A stretch of 64,000 bases of DNA from Bradyrhizobium guangdongense (GCF_004114975.1 NZ_CP030051.1:7281501-7345500), one strand, 5' to 3'. Counted from the first letter of the stretch, positions 1-8,931 are shown. Translations and numbers: made by a program. The notes: generated by a model from the sequence alone, not told the origin.

Positions 1-2016
1 TGGCTCGAAGAGGTTGAAGGCGCCCGCGCGCTCGAATTCGTCGAGCGGCAGAACCAGCTGACGCTGGCAAAATACGGCGGCGCGGCGTTCGAGCGTGATC
101 GTGACCTGCTCGCGGCGATCTTCGATCGGCCGGACAACATTCCCTATGTGCGGCGGCGTGACGGCTACCTCTACAATCTCTGGCAGGACGCAGAGCATCC
201 ACGCGGCCTATGGCGGCGCACCACGCTTGCGGAATTTCGTACGGCGACGCCGTCCTGGGAGATCCTGCTCGACATCGACCAGCTCGCCGCGATGGAAGGC
301 AACGACTGGCTGTTCAGCGGCGCGTCGTCCCGGCCCGGAAGCACGCGGGTGATCCTGGCCCTCTCGCGCGGCGGCAGCGATGCCGTGACCTTGCGTGAAT
401 TCGACACCGACACCAGGAGCTTTGTGGTGGACGGTTTTTTTCTGCCGGAGGCCAAGAGCAGCGCCGAATGGGTCGATGCCGACACGCTGCTACTGTCCAG
501 CGCGCTCGGCGAGGGCATGGCGACAAGCTCGGGCTACGCGAGATCCGTGCGGCTGTGGCGGCGCGGGACCGGCGTCGAGCAGGCGCCGGTGGTGTTCGAG
601 ACGAGCGCCGACCACATGCGGGTGTACAGCTACGTCGATAACACCGTGCCGTCACAGCGCATCTGGTTCATCGACCAGACCGACTTCTTCAATTTCCGTA
701 CCTCGCTCGGCACTACGGCCGGTGCAACCACCACCCTCGACCTGCCCAGCAATATCTGGATGCAGACCCACGGCGACTGGCTGTCGGTCAAGCCGCGCGA
801 GACCTGGTCGGTTGCGGGACACACTTATGAAGCCGACGCGATGCTCGGCATGTCGCTGTCCGCGTTCATGGCGGGCAGCCGCGACTTCACGGTGCTGTTC
901 GAGCCGGGCCCGCGGCGGGCGCTGCAAGGCTTCTCCTGGAGCGACGGCAAGCTCCTGCTCTCCATCCTCGACGAGTTGCGGCCGGTGTTCGAGCTCTGCA
1001 CGCCCTCAGCGTCGGGCTGGAGCCGGCAGAAGCTGCAAGGGCTTCCCGACATCGGTGTGGTCGACGTCTGGGGTCTCGATGCCCACGAATCCGAGAGCAA
1101 TGGCGACCTGCTTGCCAATGTGCAGGACCCGCTGACGCCGCCTTCGCTGATGCTGCTCGAGCGCGGCGTCGGAAGCCCTGTCGTCCTGAAGCAGGCACCG
1201 AAGACCTTCAACGCCGACGGCCTCGTGGTGACGCAGCACGAGGCGGTCTCCGTCGACGGCGAGCGCATTCCCTATGTGCAGACCGGCCCGGCCGGCGTGT
1301 CAGGCGCTGCACCTGTTTATATGACCGCCTATGGCGGCTTCGGCCTCGCAGTGAGGCCGCAATACAATTCATCGCTCGGCAAGCTCTGGCTCGAGCGCGG
1401 CGGCACCACGGTGCAGGCCAATTTGCGCGGCGGCGGCGAGTTCGGCACGCGCTGGCCCGATGCCGGCCGCTACGCCGGCAAGAAGCTGTCGCACGATGAT
1501 TTCGCGGCCGTGGCCGCCGATCTGGTCCGGCGCGGCGTGACGACGCCGAAACGCATCGCCGCGCAGGGCGGATCGAACGGCGGCATCCTCATCACCAACA
1601 TGCTGGTGCGCTATCCCGAGCGCTTCGGCGCGCTGTTCTGCACGATTCCCTTGATCGACATGCGCCGCTACACGAAACTACTCGCGGGCGCGAGCTGGAT
1701 CGCCGAATATGGCGATCCTGACAAGCCGGAAGAGTGGGAATGGCTGAAGACCTACTCGGCCTATCACAACGCAAAGCCCGGCCAGGCCTATCCACCGATC
1801 CTGATCGCCACGACGCGGCGCGACGACCGTGTCCATCCCGGCCACGCGCGCAAGATGGCGGCCAAGCTCCAGGCGATGGGTTATGAAGCCTGGTTCTACG
1901 AGCCCGCCGCCGGCGGCCACGGCTACGGCAAGGACAACAAGGAGCGCGCCGGCTTCCAGGTGCTGGGCTTTCAGTTCTTGAAGGAGAAGATCGGGTGGCG
2001 GGACGGCGAGGCCTGA
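1..2016 (+). CDS. prolyl oligopeptidase family serine peptidase (S9A), 5' end outside window
   Basis: The frame is open from base 1 and starts with WLEEVEGARALEFVERQN, the usual N-terminal region of prolyl oligopeptidases, so the gene begins just upstream and probably lacks only a few residues here (671 residues visible, against about 680-720 for the family). An internal GTG at 148 is therefore not the start. The N-terminal two thirds is the beta-propeller region. The C-terminal alpha/beta-hydrolase domain carries the nucleophile motif GGSNGG (Ser at visible residue 525), the acid in DDRVHP (about 608) and the histidine in GGHGYG (640). Such enzymes cleave short peptides after proline or related residues, usually in the cytoplasm or periplasm; the N-terminus is missing, so export cannot be judged. 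It converges on the methyltransferase gene 12 bases away. Confidence 0.93.
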   Translation, partial: WLEEVEGARALEFVERQNQLTLAKYGGAAFERDRDLLAAIFDRPDNIPYVRRRDGYLYNLWQDAEHPRGLWRRTTLAEFRTATPSWEILLDIDQLAAMEGNDWLFSGASSRPGSTRVILALSRGGSDAVTLREFDTDTRSFVVDGFFLPEAKSSAEWVDADTLLLSSALGEGMATSSGYARSVRLWRRGTGVEQAPVVFETSADHMRVYSYVDNTVPSQRIWFIDQTDFFNFRTSLGTTAGATTTLDLPSNIWMQTHGDWLSVKPRETWSVAGHTYEADAMLGMSLSAFMAGSRDFTVLFEPGPRRALQGFSWSDGKLLLSILDELRPVFELCTPSASGWSRQKLQGLPDIGVVDVWGLDAHESESNGDLLANVQDPLTPPSLMLLERGVGSPVVLKQAPKTFNADGLVVTQHEAVSVDGERIPYVQTGPAGVSGAAPVYMTAYGGFGLAVRPQYNSSLGKLWLERGGTTVQANLRGGGEFGTRWPDAGRYAGKKLSHDDFAAVAADLVRRGVTTPKRIAAQGGSNGGILITNMLVRYPERFGALFCTIPLIDMRRYTKLLAGASWIAEYGDPDKPEEWEWLKTYSAYHNAKPGQAYPPILIATTRRDDRVHPGHARKMAAKLQAMGYEAWFYEPAAGGHGYGKDNKERAGFQVLGFQFLKEKIGWRDGEA

Positions 2017-2028
2017 CGGCCTCGCGCC

Positions 2029-2703
2029 TCAACCACGCGCGAACACCAGCGTCAGATTGTTCGCGGGCATCTCGATCGTATCGATGAGACGAAAGCCCAC
2101 ACCGCGCGCGAGCGTCTCGACGTCGCCGAGGTCGCGCACGCCCCATTCGGGGTTGCCTTCACGCAAGGAGGTGTCGAACACGGCGTTGCTGAGCGCGGTG
2201 TGCTTGCCGTCGCGCTTGAACGGGCCGTAAAGGAACAATTCGCCGTCGGACCGCAAGTAGCGGCCAGCGCCGGCAAACAGCCCCTCCGCCACCGACCAGG
2301 GCGCGATATGAATGACATTGGCGCAGAACACGGCCGAAAGATCGCTCGGCCCCTGCCCGTTTCGCATCTCCGGGCACCAATCGGGATCGGACAGATCGAT
2401 CCGCAGGGGGCTGCGGATGTTTGTCAGGCCCGAATGCACGCGCCAGGCCTCGATGCTCTTCACGTGGCGCTGGTTGAGATCGCTCGGCCACCAAACCAGA
2501 TCGGGCGTATGACGGGCGAAATACACCACGTGCTGGCCGGTTCCACTGCCGACCTCGACGACGTCGCCCGACCGCCCGGCGAGATGCTTTGCCAGCGCGG
2601 CCCAGAGCGGTTCGTGATTGCGGTGGAAGGCGGGCGCATCAAGGCGACCGTCAGGCTCGACCCGGCCGCCGTCCCTGCCAAATTCGACGACATATTCAGC
2701 CAA
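2029..2703 (-). CDS. DUF938 family class I SAM-dependent methyltransferase
   Basis: The 224-residue protein has the glycine-rich SAM-binding motif VVEVGSGTGQH near residue 50 and the DUF938 signature of a conserved FHRNHEP near the N-terminus followed by CANVIHIAPW. Family members are small stand-alone methyltransferases of unknown substrate. The most likely start is TTG at 2703, with a GGGGA ribosome-binding site about 9 bases upstream; a GTG two codons earlier is too close to that site. It is divergent from soxX with a gap of about 230 bases. The fold is certain, the substrate unknown. Confidence 0.85.
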   Translation of the reverse strand: MAEYVVEFGRDGGRVEPDGRLDAPAFHRNHEPLWAALAKHLAGRSGDVVEVGSGTGQHVVYFARHTPDLVWWPSDLNQRHVKSIEAWRVHSGLTNIRSPLRIDLSDPDWCPEMRNGQGPSDLSAVFCANVIHIAPWSVAEGLFAGAGRYLRSDGELFLYGPFKRDGKHTALSNAVFDTSLREGNPEWGVRDLGDVETLARGVGFRLIDTIEMPANNLTLVFARG

Positions 2704-2936
2704 TTCACGTCCCCGGAAATGAGAAAGCAGTCCAAAACGCGAGCAAGGACCAAACGCCCCAAAACGCAGCCCGGCAAAGCCGGCTTGATGAACGATCTAT
2801 CTCTTCAGTTGCAATGCGGCAGATATTAACGCCATTTTGCGCCCTGCATAGTGTTGATTGTCAGGGCATGTCGTTTGTGCTTTGAGCACCATATTTCCGC
2901 TACCAGACCTTCGAAATCACGCCTCGGAACGACGCC

Positions 2937-3293
2937 TTGACCGCCTTTTTTCGCAAGCCCGCCCTGCTCCTCGCGCTGGTCGTCCTCGCCGGCCTCGCCG
3001 CGCGCCCGGCGTGGGCGCAATCGACCGTCGCCGAGGGCCAAAAGCTCGCCTTCGACCGCGGCAAGGGCAATTGCCTGACCTGCCACGTCATCATTGGCGG
3101 CGATCTGCCGGGAACGATCGGGCCGGAGCTGAAGGACCTCAAGGCCAAATACCCTGATCGTAACGAGCTGGCCGCGATCCTGTTCGACGAGACCAAGCGC
3201 AACCCGCAGACCATGATGCCGCCGTTCGGCCGCAACCGAATCCTCACTGAACGGGAGATCAACGCGATCGTTGATTTCCTGCAGACGCTGTAA
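2937..3293 (+). CDS. soxX: SoxX, monohaem c-type cytochrome of the thiosulfate-oxidising complex
   Basis: SoxX pairs with SoxA to make the SoxAX cytochrome, which oxidatively couples thiosulfate to the cysteine of SoxY in the periplasm. The 118-residue precursor has a Sec signal peptide ending PAWAQ at about residue 28, a haem c motif CLTCH (C46, C49, H50) and a MMPPFG segment around 93-98 that supplies the distal methionine. The start is TTG at 2937; no in-frame ATG fits the signal peptide. It is the first gene of the sox operon and soxY follows after 22 bases. This is a short SoxX, but complete through its C-terminal helix. Confidence 0.93.
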   Translation: MTAFFRKPALLLALVVLAGLAARPAWAQSTVAEGQKLAFDRGKGNCLTCHVIIGGDLPGTIGPELKDLKAKYPDRNELAAILFDETKRNPQTMMPPFGRNRILTEREINAIVDFLQTL

Positions 3294-3315
3294 CGGCGGG
3301 CCAAGGAGACTCGAG

Positions 3316-3801
3316 ATGACGACGCATATCGGCCCTCAACCGACCCGGCGCCTGATCCTTCAGGGTGCCGTTACGGTCGCGCTGATCGGCCTCGGCAATC
3401 TACCGTTCACGCCGGCGCAGGCCGCGGCGAACGACAAATATCCGGAAGAGGCGTTCAAGCAGAAGAGCGAGGCCGACGCGATCAAGGCGCTCTACGGCAA
3501 GACCGCCGAGCCTTCCGACAAGGTCAAGCTCGATGCGCCTGAGATCGCCGAGAACGGCGCGGTGGTGCCGATCTCGGTGACGACGACGCTGGACAAGGTC
3601 ACCTCGATCTCGTTCTTCGTCGCCGAGAACCCGAACGCGCTCGCGGCGTCCTACAAGATTCCCGACGGCACCATGCCCGTCGTCGCCAACCGCCTGAAGA
3701 TGGCCAAGACCACCAATGTGGTCGCGATCGTGGAAGCCGACGGCAAGCTTTTCAGCGCGACCAAGGAAGTCAAGGTCACGGTCGGCGGCTGCGGCGGCTG
3801 A
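3316..3801 (+). CDS. soxY: SoxY, sulfur-carrier subunit of SoxYZ
   Basis: SoxY carries sulfur intermediates on a cysteine in the C-terminal swinging arm while SoxAX, SoxB and other Sox enzymes act on them. The 161-residue precursor ends in VGGCGG, the diagnostic carrier motif (Cys159). A twin-arginine pair in TRRLILQG (residues 10-17) followed by a hydrophobic stretch and AQA suggests Tat export, as known for SoxYZ. ATG 3316 has AAGGAG 8 bases upstream and is preferred over the in-frame codon at 3271, which lies inside soxX. soxZ follows after 20 bases. Confidence 0.96.
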   Translation: MTTHIGPQPTRRLILQGAVTVALIGLGNLPFTPAQAAANDKYPEEAFKQKSEADAIKALYGKTAEPSDKVKLDAPEIAENGAVVPISVTTTLDKVTSISFFVAENPNALAASYKIPDGTMPVVANRLKMAKTTNVVAIVEADGKLFSATKEVKVTVGGCGG

Positions 3802-3821
3802 GGCGCGAAAGGAGATCGAAC

Positions 3822-4133
3822 ATGGCATCCAGCATTCGCGTCCGCGCCACCGCCAACGGCGACATCACCGAAGTGCAGGCGCTGATCCAGCACCCCATGG
3901 ATTCCGGCTTCGTCAAGGACGCCAAGGGCGAGCTGATCCCGCCGCATTTCATCCAGGAGCTGAAGTTCGCCTGTAACGGCAAGGAGGTGTTCGTCGCCGA
4001 TTGGGGACCGGCGGTCTCCAAGGACCCCTATATCAAGTTCAGCTTCAAGGGCGCCAAGAAGGGCGACGATCTCACGATCTCCTGGACCGACAACAAGGGC
4101 GGGTCCGACCAGACCACCGCGAAGATCGCCTGA
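3822..4133 (+). CDS. soxZ: SoxZ, partner of SoxY
   Basis: SoxZ forms a tight heterodimer with SoxY. The 103-residue protein has no signal peptide, which fits co-export with Tat-targeted SoxY. It shows the family's compact immunoglobulin-like sequence, with HPMDSGFVKD near residue 24, IPPHFI near 39 and FKGAKKGD near 74. A strong AAAGGAG site precedes ATG 3822. The stop overlaps the soxA start (TGATG), indicating translational coupling. Length and motifs match the family. Confidence 0.96.
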   Translation: MASSIRVRATANGDITEVQALIQHPMDSGFVKDAKGELIPPHFIQELKFACNGKEVFVADWGPAVSKDPYIKFSFKGAKKGDDLTISWTDNKGGSDQTTAKIA

Positions 4134-4996
4134 TGAAGGCCGGCTCCTCCCTCCTGCTTGGCTCGCTGAGCGCTGCGCTCGTCGCGTTCGCGCTCACCTC
4201 GCCGCGCGTGATCGCGGCCGACAAGGTCGATCCCGCCGCCGACGCCAAGGCGTTCCAGAACTTCTTCTTCCAGAAGTTTCCTGACGTGAAGCACGAGGAT
4301 TTCGTCAACGGCCCTTATTCGATGAACGAGGACATGAAGCGGCAGTGGCAGGAGAAGGAAGAATTCCCGCCCTACGAGTTCGCGCTCGATGCCGGCAAGG
4401 AGATGTTCTCGACGCCGTTCAAGAACGGCAAGACCTATGCCGATTGCTTCCCGAACGGCGGCATCGGCATTCGCCAGAACTATCCTTATTTCGACACCAA
4501 GGAGGGCAAGGTCGTCACGCTCGAGCTCGCGCTCAACCGCTGCCGCGAGGCCAATGGCGAACAGCCCTATTCCTACGTCAAGGACGAGATGGCCTCGCTC
4601 ACGGCCTACATGGCCTTCACCTCGCGCGGCAAGCCGATGGACATCAAGATTCCCGATGATCCGCGCGCGCTCGAGGCGTTCGAGAACGGCAAGCGCTATT
4701 TCTACACGCGCCGCGGCCAGCTGAACTTCTCCTGCGCGAGCTGCCATGTGCAGAGCCCGGGCCAGCGCATCCGCGCCGAGATCCTGGCGCCCGCGCTCGG
4801 CATCCTCAACGCGATGCCGATCTACCGCTCCGAATGGAGTGGCATGGGCACCACCACCCGCCGCCTCATGACCTGCAACAGCCAGACCCGTGCGGTTCCG
4901 CTGGAGCCGCAGGCGGACGAATATCGCGACGTCGAATATTTCCTGTCCTACGTCGCCAACGGCCTGCCGATATCGGGCCCGGGAGCGCGGCCATGA
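4133..4996 (+). CDS. soxA: SoxA, single-haem type c-type cytochrome of SoxAX
   Basis: SoxA with SoxX conjugates thiosulfate to SoxY. The 287-residue precursor has a Sec signal peptide (to about residue 29). It holds one haem motif, CASCH (C201, C204, H205), and the active-site cysteine haem ligand in MTCNS (C248). The N-terminal half, which in dihaem SoxA carries a second CxxCH, has only isolated cysteines (C105 in DCFPNGG and C137 in NRCRE), the pattern of monohaem SoxA with a structural disulfide. ATG 4133 overlaps the soxZ stop; the longer frame from 4001 lies inside soxZ. The stop overlaps the next gene (ATGA). Confidence 0.95.
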   Translation: MKAGSSLLLGSLSAALVAFALTSPRVIAADKVDPAADAKAFQNFFFQKFPDVKHEDFVNGPYSMNEDMKRQWQEKEEFPPYEFALDAGKEMFSTPFKNGKTYADCFPNGGIGIRQNYPYFDTKEGKVVTLELALNRCREANGEQPYSYVKDEMASLTAYMAFTSRGKPMDIKIPDDPRALEAFENGKRYFYTRRGQLNFSCASCHVQSPGQRIRAEILAPALGILNAMPIYRSEWSGMGTTTRRLMTCNSQTRAVPLEPQADEYRDVEYFLSYVANGLPISGPGARP

Positions 4997-5298
4997 AGCG
5001 GTCACTTGCCCTCGCCATGCTGCTCGCCTTGAGCTTCGCGCCGGCGGCGCGCGCGGCGAGTGAAGCGGACTACAAGGCGGCCTATGCCGCCGCGGAGGCC
5101 GCGTCCAAGGAGGCAGCCGGCATGCGCAACCAGTGGACCACGACGGTCGCGACGCTGGCGGCCGCCAAGAAGGCGGGCGATGGAGGCGATTTTGACCGCG
5201 CCGTGGCCGCCGCAAAAGAGGCCGAAGCGCTGGCAAAGGCATCGATTGTGCAGGCGACATCGGAAAAAGACGCCTGGAAGGCGATGGAAATCCGCTAG
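4993..5298 (+). CDS. soxK: small periplasmic SoxK/SoxAX-binding-protein-like protein
   Basis: A 101-residue precursor with a signal peptide ending PAARAA at about residue 21, followed by an alanine- and lysine-rich, almost entirely helical mature part (about 80 residues). Its place between soxA and soxB, with an ATGA overlap to soxA, matches SoxK (SoxAX-binding protein), which binds and activates SoxAX in bacteria with monohaem SoxA such as Starkeya. Recognition rests on context, size and composition; the sequence is too low in complexity for a motif-based call, so the symbol is tentative. Confidence 0.7.
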   Translation: MKRSLALAMLLALSFAPAARAASEADYKAAYAAAEAASKEAAGMRNQWTTTVATLAAAKKAGDGGDFDRAVAAAKEAEALAKASIVQATSEKDAWKAMEIR

Positions 5299-5352
5299 AG
5301 TGAGTTCTCGTGGAACTATCGACCTGCCGGGAATCGGCGCGGAGAATGTGGC

Positions 5353-7098
5353 ATGGCGATCCGCCGCCGGGACTTTTTGAAGAGTACAGTTGCTGTCGCC
5401 AGCTCGCTCGGCCTGCCGCGGCTCGCGCGCGGCGCTGAAGCCGCGAGCATCTACGATATCGAGCGTTTCGGCAACGCGCGGATCCTGCACCTCACCGATA
5501 CGCACGCGCAGCTCAACCCGGTTTATTTCCGCGAGCCCGGCGTCAATATCGGCATTGGCGAGATGGCGGGGCAGCCGCCGCATCTGGTCGGTCGCGCCTT
5601 CCTGGAGCGCTTCGGCATCCGGCCTGACAGCGCGGACGCCTATGCTTTCACCTGTGTCGAATTCGAAAAGTCCGCCGGCCGTTTCGGCAAGCTCGGCGGC
5701 TTCGCCCATCTGAAGACGCTGATCGACCGGCTGCGCAACGATGTCGGCGACAAGCATGCCATGCTGGTCGACGGCGGCGATCTCTGGCAGGGCACCGGGC
5801 TCGCCAATGTCATGCAAGGCCGCGACATGGTGGAGGTCGCCAATCTGCTCGGCATCGAGGCGATGACAGGGCATTGGGAATTCACCTATGGTGAAGAGGT
5901 ACTGCGTGAAAATCTCGAGCACTTCAAGGGCGAGTTCCTGGCGCAGAACGTCTTCCTGACCGAAGAGGCCGCGTTCAACGACGCCCCCGCCTTCGACAAG
6001 GCGACGGGCCGTGTATTCAAACCGTCTGTTATCAAGGAGCTCGGTGGCCATCGCGTCGCGATCATCGGCCAGGCATTTCCTTACGTGCCGATCGCCCATC
6101 CCAAGCGGTTCACGCCGGACTGGAGCTTTGGCATCCGCGAGGAAGAGCTGCAAAAGCATGTCGATGCGCTGCGCGGCAAGGACAAGGTCGATGCGGTGAT
6201 CCTGCTGTCGCACAACGGCATGGACGTCGACCTCAAGCTTGCAAGCCGCGTCACGGGCATCAACGTCATTCTCGGCGGCCATACCCATGACGCCGTACCG
6301 CAGCCGATCCTGGTGAAGAACGCCGGCGGCACGACGCTCGTCACCAACGCCGGCTCCAACGGGAAATTCCTGGGCGTGCTCGATCTCGCGCTCGACAAGG
6401 GCAAGGTCGGCGATGTCAGATATCATCTGCTGCCGGTTTATTCGGAGCTGTTGAAGCCCGATCCTGCGATGGCCGATCTGATCGGAAAGCTGCGCGCACA
6501 GCATGTGACCGACTGGTCCGAGAAGATCGCCACGCCCGATCGCCTGCTCTATCGGCGCGACAATTTCGCGGGCCCCGTCGACGAACTGATCTGCACCGCG
6601 CTGCGCACCGAGCTCAACGCCGAGATCGCGCTGTCGCCTGGCTTCCGCTGGGGCCTCACCGCTCTGTCCGGCCAGCCGCTGACCATGGAGGACGTGCTCG
6701 CGGAGACCGCGATCACCTATCCCGAAACCTATGTGCAGGAGATGACCGGCGCGCAGATCAAGGACGTGCTGGAAGACGTCTGCGACAATCTCTTCAACGC
6801 CGATCCCTATTACCAGCAAGGCGGCGACATGGTGCGCGCCGGCGGCCTCAGCTACGCCTGCAGTCCCACCAACGCGATAGGCAGCCGCATCTCCGAGCTG
6901 AAGCTCGCCAATGGCAAGGCGCTGAGTGCCAACAGGCACTACAAGGTCGCGGGCTGGGCCTCGGTCAATGCTCAGCAGGGCGCGCCGGTGTGGGACGTGG
7001 TCGCCAAATATCTGCGCTCGGGGCGGATGATGCCCGAGCGGCTCGGCACCGGCGTCACACTGAAAGGCGTCGACGGCAATCCGGGCATAGCAGGATAG
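5353..7098 (+). CDS. soxB: SoxB, dimanganese sulfate thiohydrolase
   Basis: SoxB hydrolyses the sulfonate from SoxY-bound S-sulfocysteine, releasing sulfate in the periplasm. The 581-residue precursor starts with a Tat signal (RRRDFLK, residues 4-10) and has the metallophosphoesterase/5'-nucleotidase architecture: HLTDTHAQ (D49, H51), DGGDLWQGTG, a GHWEFTYG motif, LLSHNGMD and GGHTHD for the dinuclear metal site, then the C-terminal 5'-nucleotidase domain. Length matches SoxB. ATG 5353 has GGAG 9 bases upstream. Fifty-four bases separate it from the small gene before it, and the DsrE-like gene follows after 2 bases. Confidence 0.96.
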   Translation: MAIRRRDFLKSTVAVASSLGLPRLARGAEAASIYDIERFGNARILHLTDTHAQLNPVYFREPGVNIGIGEMAGQPPHLVGRAFLERFGIRPDSADAYAFTCVEFEKSAGRFGKLGGFAHLKTLIDRLRNDVGDKHAMLVDGGDLWQGTGLANVMQGRDMVEVANLLGIEAMTGHWEFTYGEEVLRENLEHFKGEFLAQNVFLTEEAAFNDAPAFDKATGRVFKPSVIKELGGHRVAIIGQAFPYVPIAHPKRFTPDWSFGIREEELQKHVDALRGKDKVDAVILLSHNGMDVDLKLASRVTGINVILGGHTHDAVPQPILVKNAGGTTLVTNAGSNGKFLGVLDLALDKGKVGDVRYHLLPVYSELLKPDPAMADLIGKLRAQHVTDWSEKIATPDRLLYRRDNFAGPVDELICTALRTELNAEIALSPGFRWGLTALSGQPLTMEDVLAETAITYPETYVQEMTGAQIKDVLEDVCDNLFNADPYYQQGGDMVRAGGLSYACSPTNAIGSRISELKLANGKALSANRHYKVAGWASVNAQQGAPVWDVVAKYLRSGRMMPERLGTGVTLKGVDGNPGIAG

Positions 7099-7100
7099 CG

Positions 7101-7559
7101 ATGATGCGGTCGCAAATCTTCAGCGCGATGCTAGTGGCGCTGCTCACATGGGCGGCGATGCCGCTCACTCTCGCGCAGCAGGTCCCGCTCCAGGACAAGC
7201 CGTTCGCCGAGCACAAGATCGTGCTCCAACTTTCCGATGGCGACGTGAAGAAGCAGGCGCTGGTGCTGAGCGTCGCCAACAATCTGCTGAAGGCCTACGA
7301 CCCCGACAAGATCGCCGTCGAGGTCGTTACCTTCGGTCCCGGCATCGATCTGTTGCTGTCGGGCAACGAGCGCCGCAAGCAGGTCGAAAGCCTGATCGCG
7401 CAGGGCGTGCGCTTCGATATCTGCCTCAACACGGTGGATACGGTCGAGCGGGAGACCGGCAAGCGACCCGAGTACATCCCGGGCGCAACGCCGGTGCAGG
7501 TGGGCGTGGGGCAGATCCTGTTCCTGGCGGAGAACGGGTATGCGGTGGTGCGGCCGTAA
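7101..7559 (+). CDS. secreted DsrE-like family protein at the end of the sox operon
   Basis: A 152-residue precursor with an N-terminal signal peptide (cleavage probably after TLAQ near residue 26), followed by a DsrE/DsrF-like alpha/beta domain: KIVLQLSDGD, a helix with VANNLLKAY, the VEVVTFGPG strand-turn and GVRFDICLNT. The single cysteine in the mature part (DICLNT) sits where DsrE-like carriers often have their sulfur-binding cysteine. Starting 2 bases after soxB, it is surely co-transcribed. A role in periplasmic sulfur transfer or storage is inferred from position. ATG 7104 is an alternative start. Confidence 0.8.
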   Translation: MMRSQIFSAMLVALLTWAAMPLTLAQQVPLQDKPFAEHKIVLQLSDGDVKKQALVLSVANNLLKAYDPDKIAVEVVTFGPGIDLLLSGNERRKQVESLIAQGVRFDICLNTVDTVERETGKRPEYIPGATPVQVGVGQILFLAENGYAVVRP

Positions 7560-7619
7560 CAGGCCTGCGTACCCTCCCGTGGTTATTTGATGGGATGAGT
7601 AGGCCGCGGGCTTGCTCAA

Positions 7620-7731
7620 CCTCTCCCGCTTGCGGGGAAGGTCGGCGCGAAGCGCCGGGTGGGGGCTGTTTTCTCTTGGCGACTGTCCCGTTGCGGAGAC
7701 ATCCCCACCCCTCCCCCGCAAGCGGGAGAGG
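7620..7731. repeat. dispersed palindromic repeat (family A, CCTCTCCC type)
   Basis: Perfect 18-base inverted repeat with arms at 7620-7637 and 7714-7731 and further pairing inside (GGCGCGAAGCGCC). It occupies most of the 328-base gap between the DsrE-like gene and the persulfide dioxygenase gene. Related elements lie at 9158-9299 and 30586-30713. The rest of the gap (7732-7887) is relatively AT-rich and may hold the promoter of the next gene. Confidence 0.75.
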
Positions 7732-7887
7732 GGGCGCACCTCCTTCGCGGCAACGATAAGCAGCCACCCCAGCCGCCCCCTACAATAAGAATCTTCTAGA
7801 TTTTCTTGTTTCTGCAGTGAATTACTTCTCTCCCGAGGCTCTGGCGTAGTAGAATTGTTAGAAACGAGTCCACGCCGGGTTCCTGCC

Positions 7888-8928
7888 ATGATCTTCCGCC
7901 AGCTCTTCGACAGTGTTTCGGGCACCTACAGTTATGTCCTCGCCAGCCGCGCCGGCGGCGAGGCGCTGATCCTCGATCCCGTGCTGGAGAAGGTCGATCG
8001 CTATTGCCAGCTGCTGCGCGAGCTCGATCTCAAGCTGGTCAAGGCGGTCGATACCCATCTTCATGCCGACCACGTCACCGGGCTCGGCGAGCTGCGCGAC
8101 CGCACCCATTGCATGACCGTGATGGGCGACCAGACCAAGGCCGACGTGGTGGCAATGCGGGTTGCCGACGGCGACAAGGTGACGATCGAGGGCCTGTCGC
8201 TCGACGTGATGTACACGCCGGGTCACACCGACGATTCCTATTCCTATCTGATGGGCGATCGCGTCTTCACCGGCGACACGCTTCTGATCCGCGGCACCGG
8301 CCGCACCGATTTCCAGAATGGCTCGTCGCGCGCGCAATACGATTCGATCTTCAACCGGCTGCTCAAGCTGCCTGACGAGACGATGGTCTTCCCGGCGCAT
8401 GACTACAAGGGCGACACCGTCTCGACCATCGGCGAGGAGAAACGCTACAATCCGCGGCTGCAGGTGCGCTCGGTCGACGAATATATCGAGTTGATGGCGA
8501 ACCTGAAGCTGCCCAACCCGAAGATGATGGACGTGGCGGTGCCGGCCAACATGCATGTCGGCCTGCATCAGGAAGAGCTGGAGAAAGAGGGCCGCGCGCT
8601 CAGCGCCGTCGAGGCGATCCGCTCCCTGCACCGGCCCGACATCCTGCTGGTCGATCTGCGCGAGACCAGCGAGCGCATCAAGCACGGCATGCTCGAAGGC
8701 GCGCTGCACACGCCCTATCCGAGCGTCGAGGAAAGCCTCAAGCCCGGCGGCATGCTGCGCGAGGTCGCCGCCGCCACCGGCCGCCGCGTCGTGTTCTTCT
8801 GCGCCTTCGGCGAGCGCTCGGCGATGGCTGTCGCCGCGGCGAAAGGCGCAGGCCTTGCCAACACCGCCCATATCGCCGGCGGCATCGATGCGTGGAAGAA
8901 GGCGGGCGGGCCGGTGGTGCACGGCTGA
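7888..8928 (+). CDS. persulfide dioxygenase-rhodanese fusion (ETHE1-like MBL fold plus rhodanese)
   Basis: The 346-residue protein has an N-terminal metallo-beta-lactamase domain of the ETHE1/Blh type with THLHADH (H57, H59, D61, H62), H113 in PGHTDD, D130 in FTGDTLL and H171 in FPAHDYKG, and a C-terminal rhodanese domain (about 240-346) with Cys305 in FFCAFGERS. Such fusions oxidise glutathione persulfide to sulfite and can couple it to thiosulfate through the rhodanese, removing sulfide or sulfane sulfur in the cytoplasm. That fits its place behind the sox operon. ATG 7888 is preferred over TTG 7855, since the domain begins at once with MIFRQLFD. Confidence 0.92.
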   Translation: MIFRQLFDSVSGTYSYVLASRAGGEALILDPVLEKVDRYCQLLRELDLKLVKAVDTHLHADHVTGLGELRDRTHCMTVMGDQTKADVVAMRVADGDKVTIEGLSLDVMYTPGHTDDSYSYLMGDRVFTGDTLLIRGTGRTDFQNGSSRAQYDSIFNRLLKLPDETMVFPAHDYKGDTVSTIGEEKRYNPRLQVRSVDEYIELMANLKLPNPKMMDVAVPANMHVGLHQEELEKEGRALSAVEAIRSLHRPDILLVDLRETSERIKHGMLEGALHTPYPSVEESLKPGGMLREVAAATGRRVVFFCAFGERSAMAVAAAKGAGLANTAHIAGGIDAWKKAGGPVVHG

Positions 8929-8931
8929 GTC

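Noticed and set aside
5002..6939. 645-codon open frame antisense to soxK and soxB
   Set aside because: It is the mirror of unmistakable SoxB coding sequence and shows no domain.
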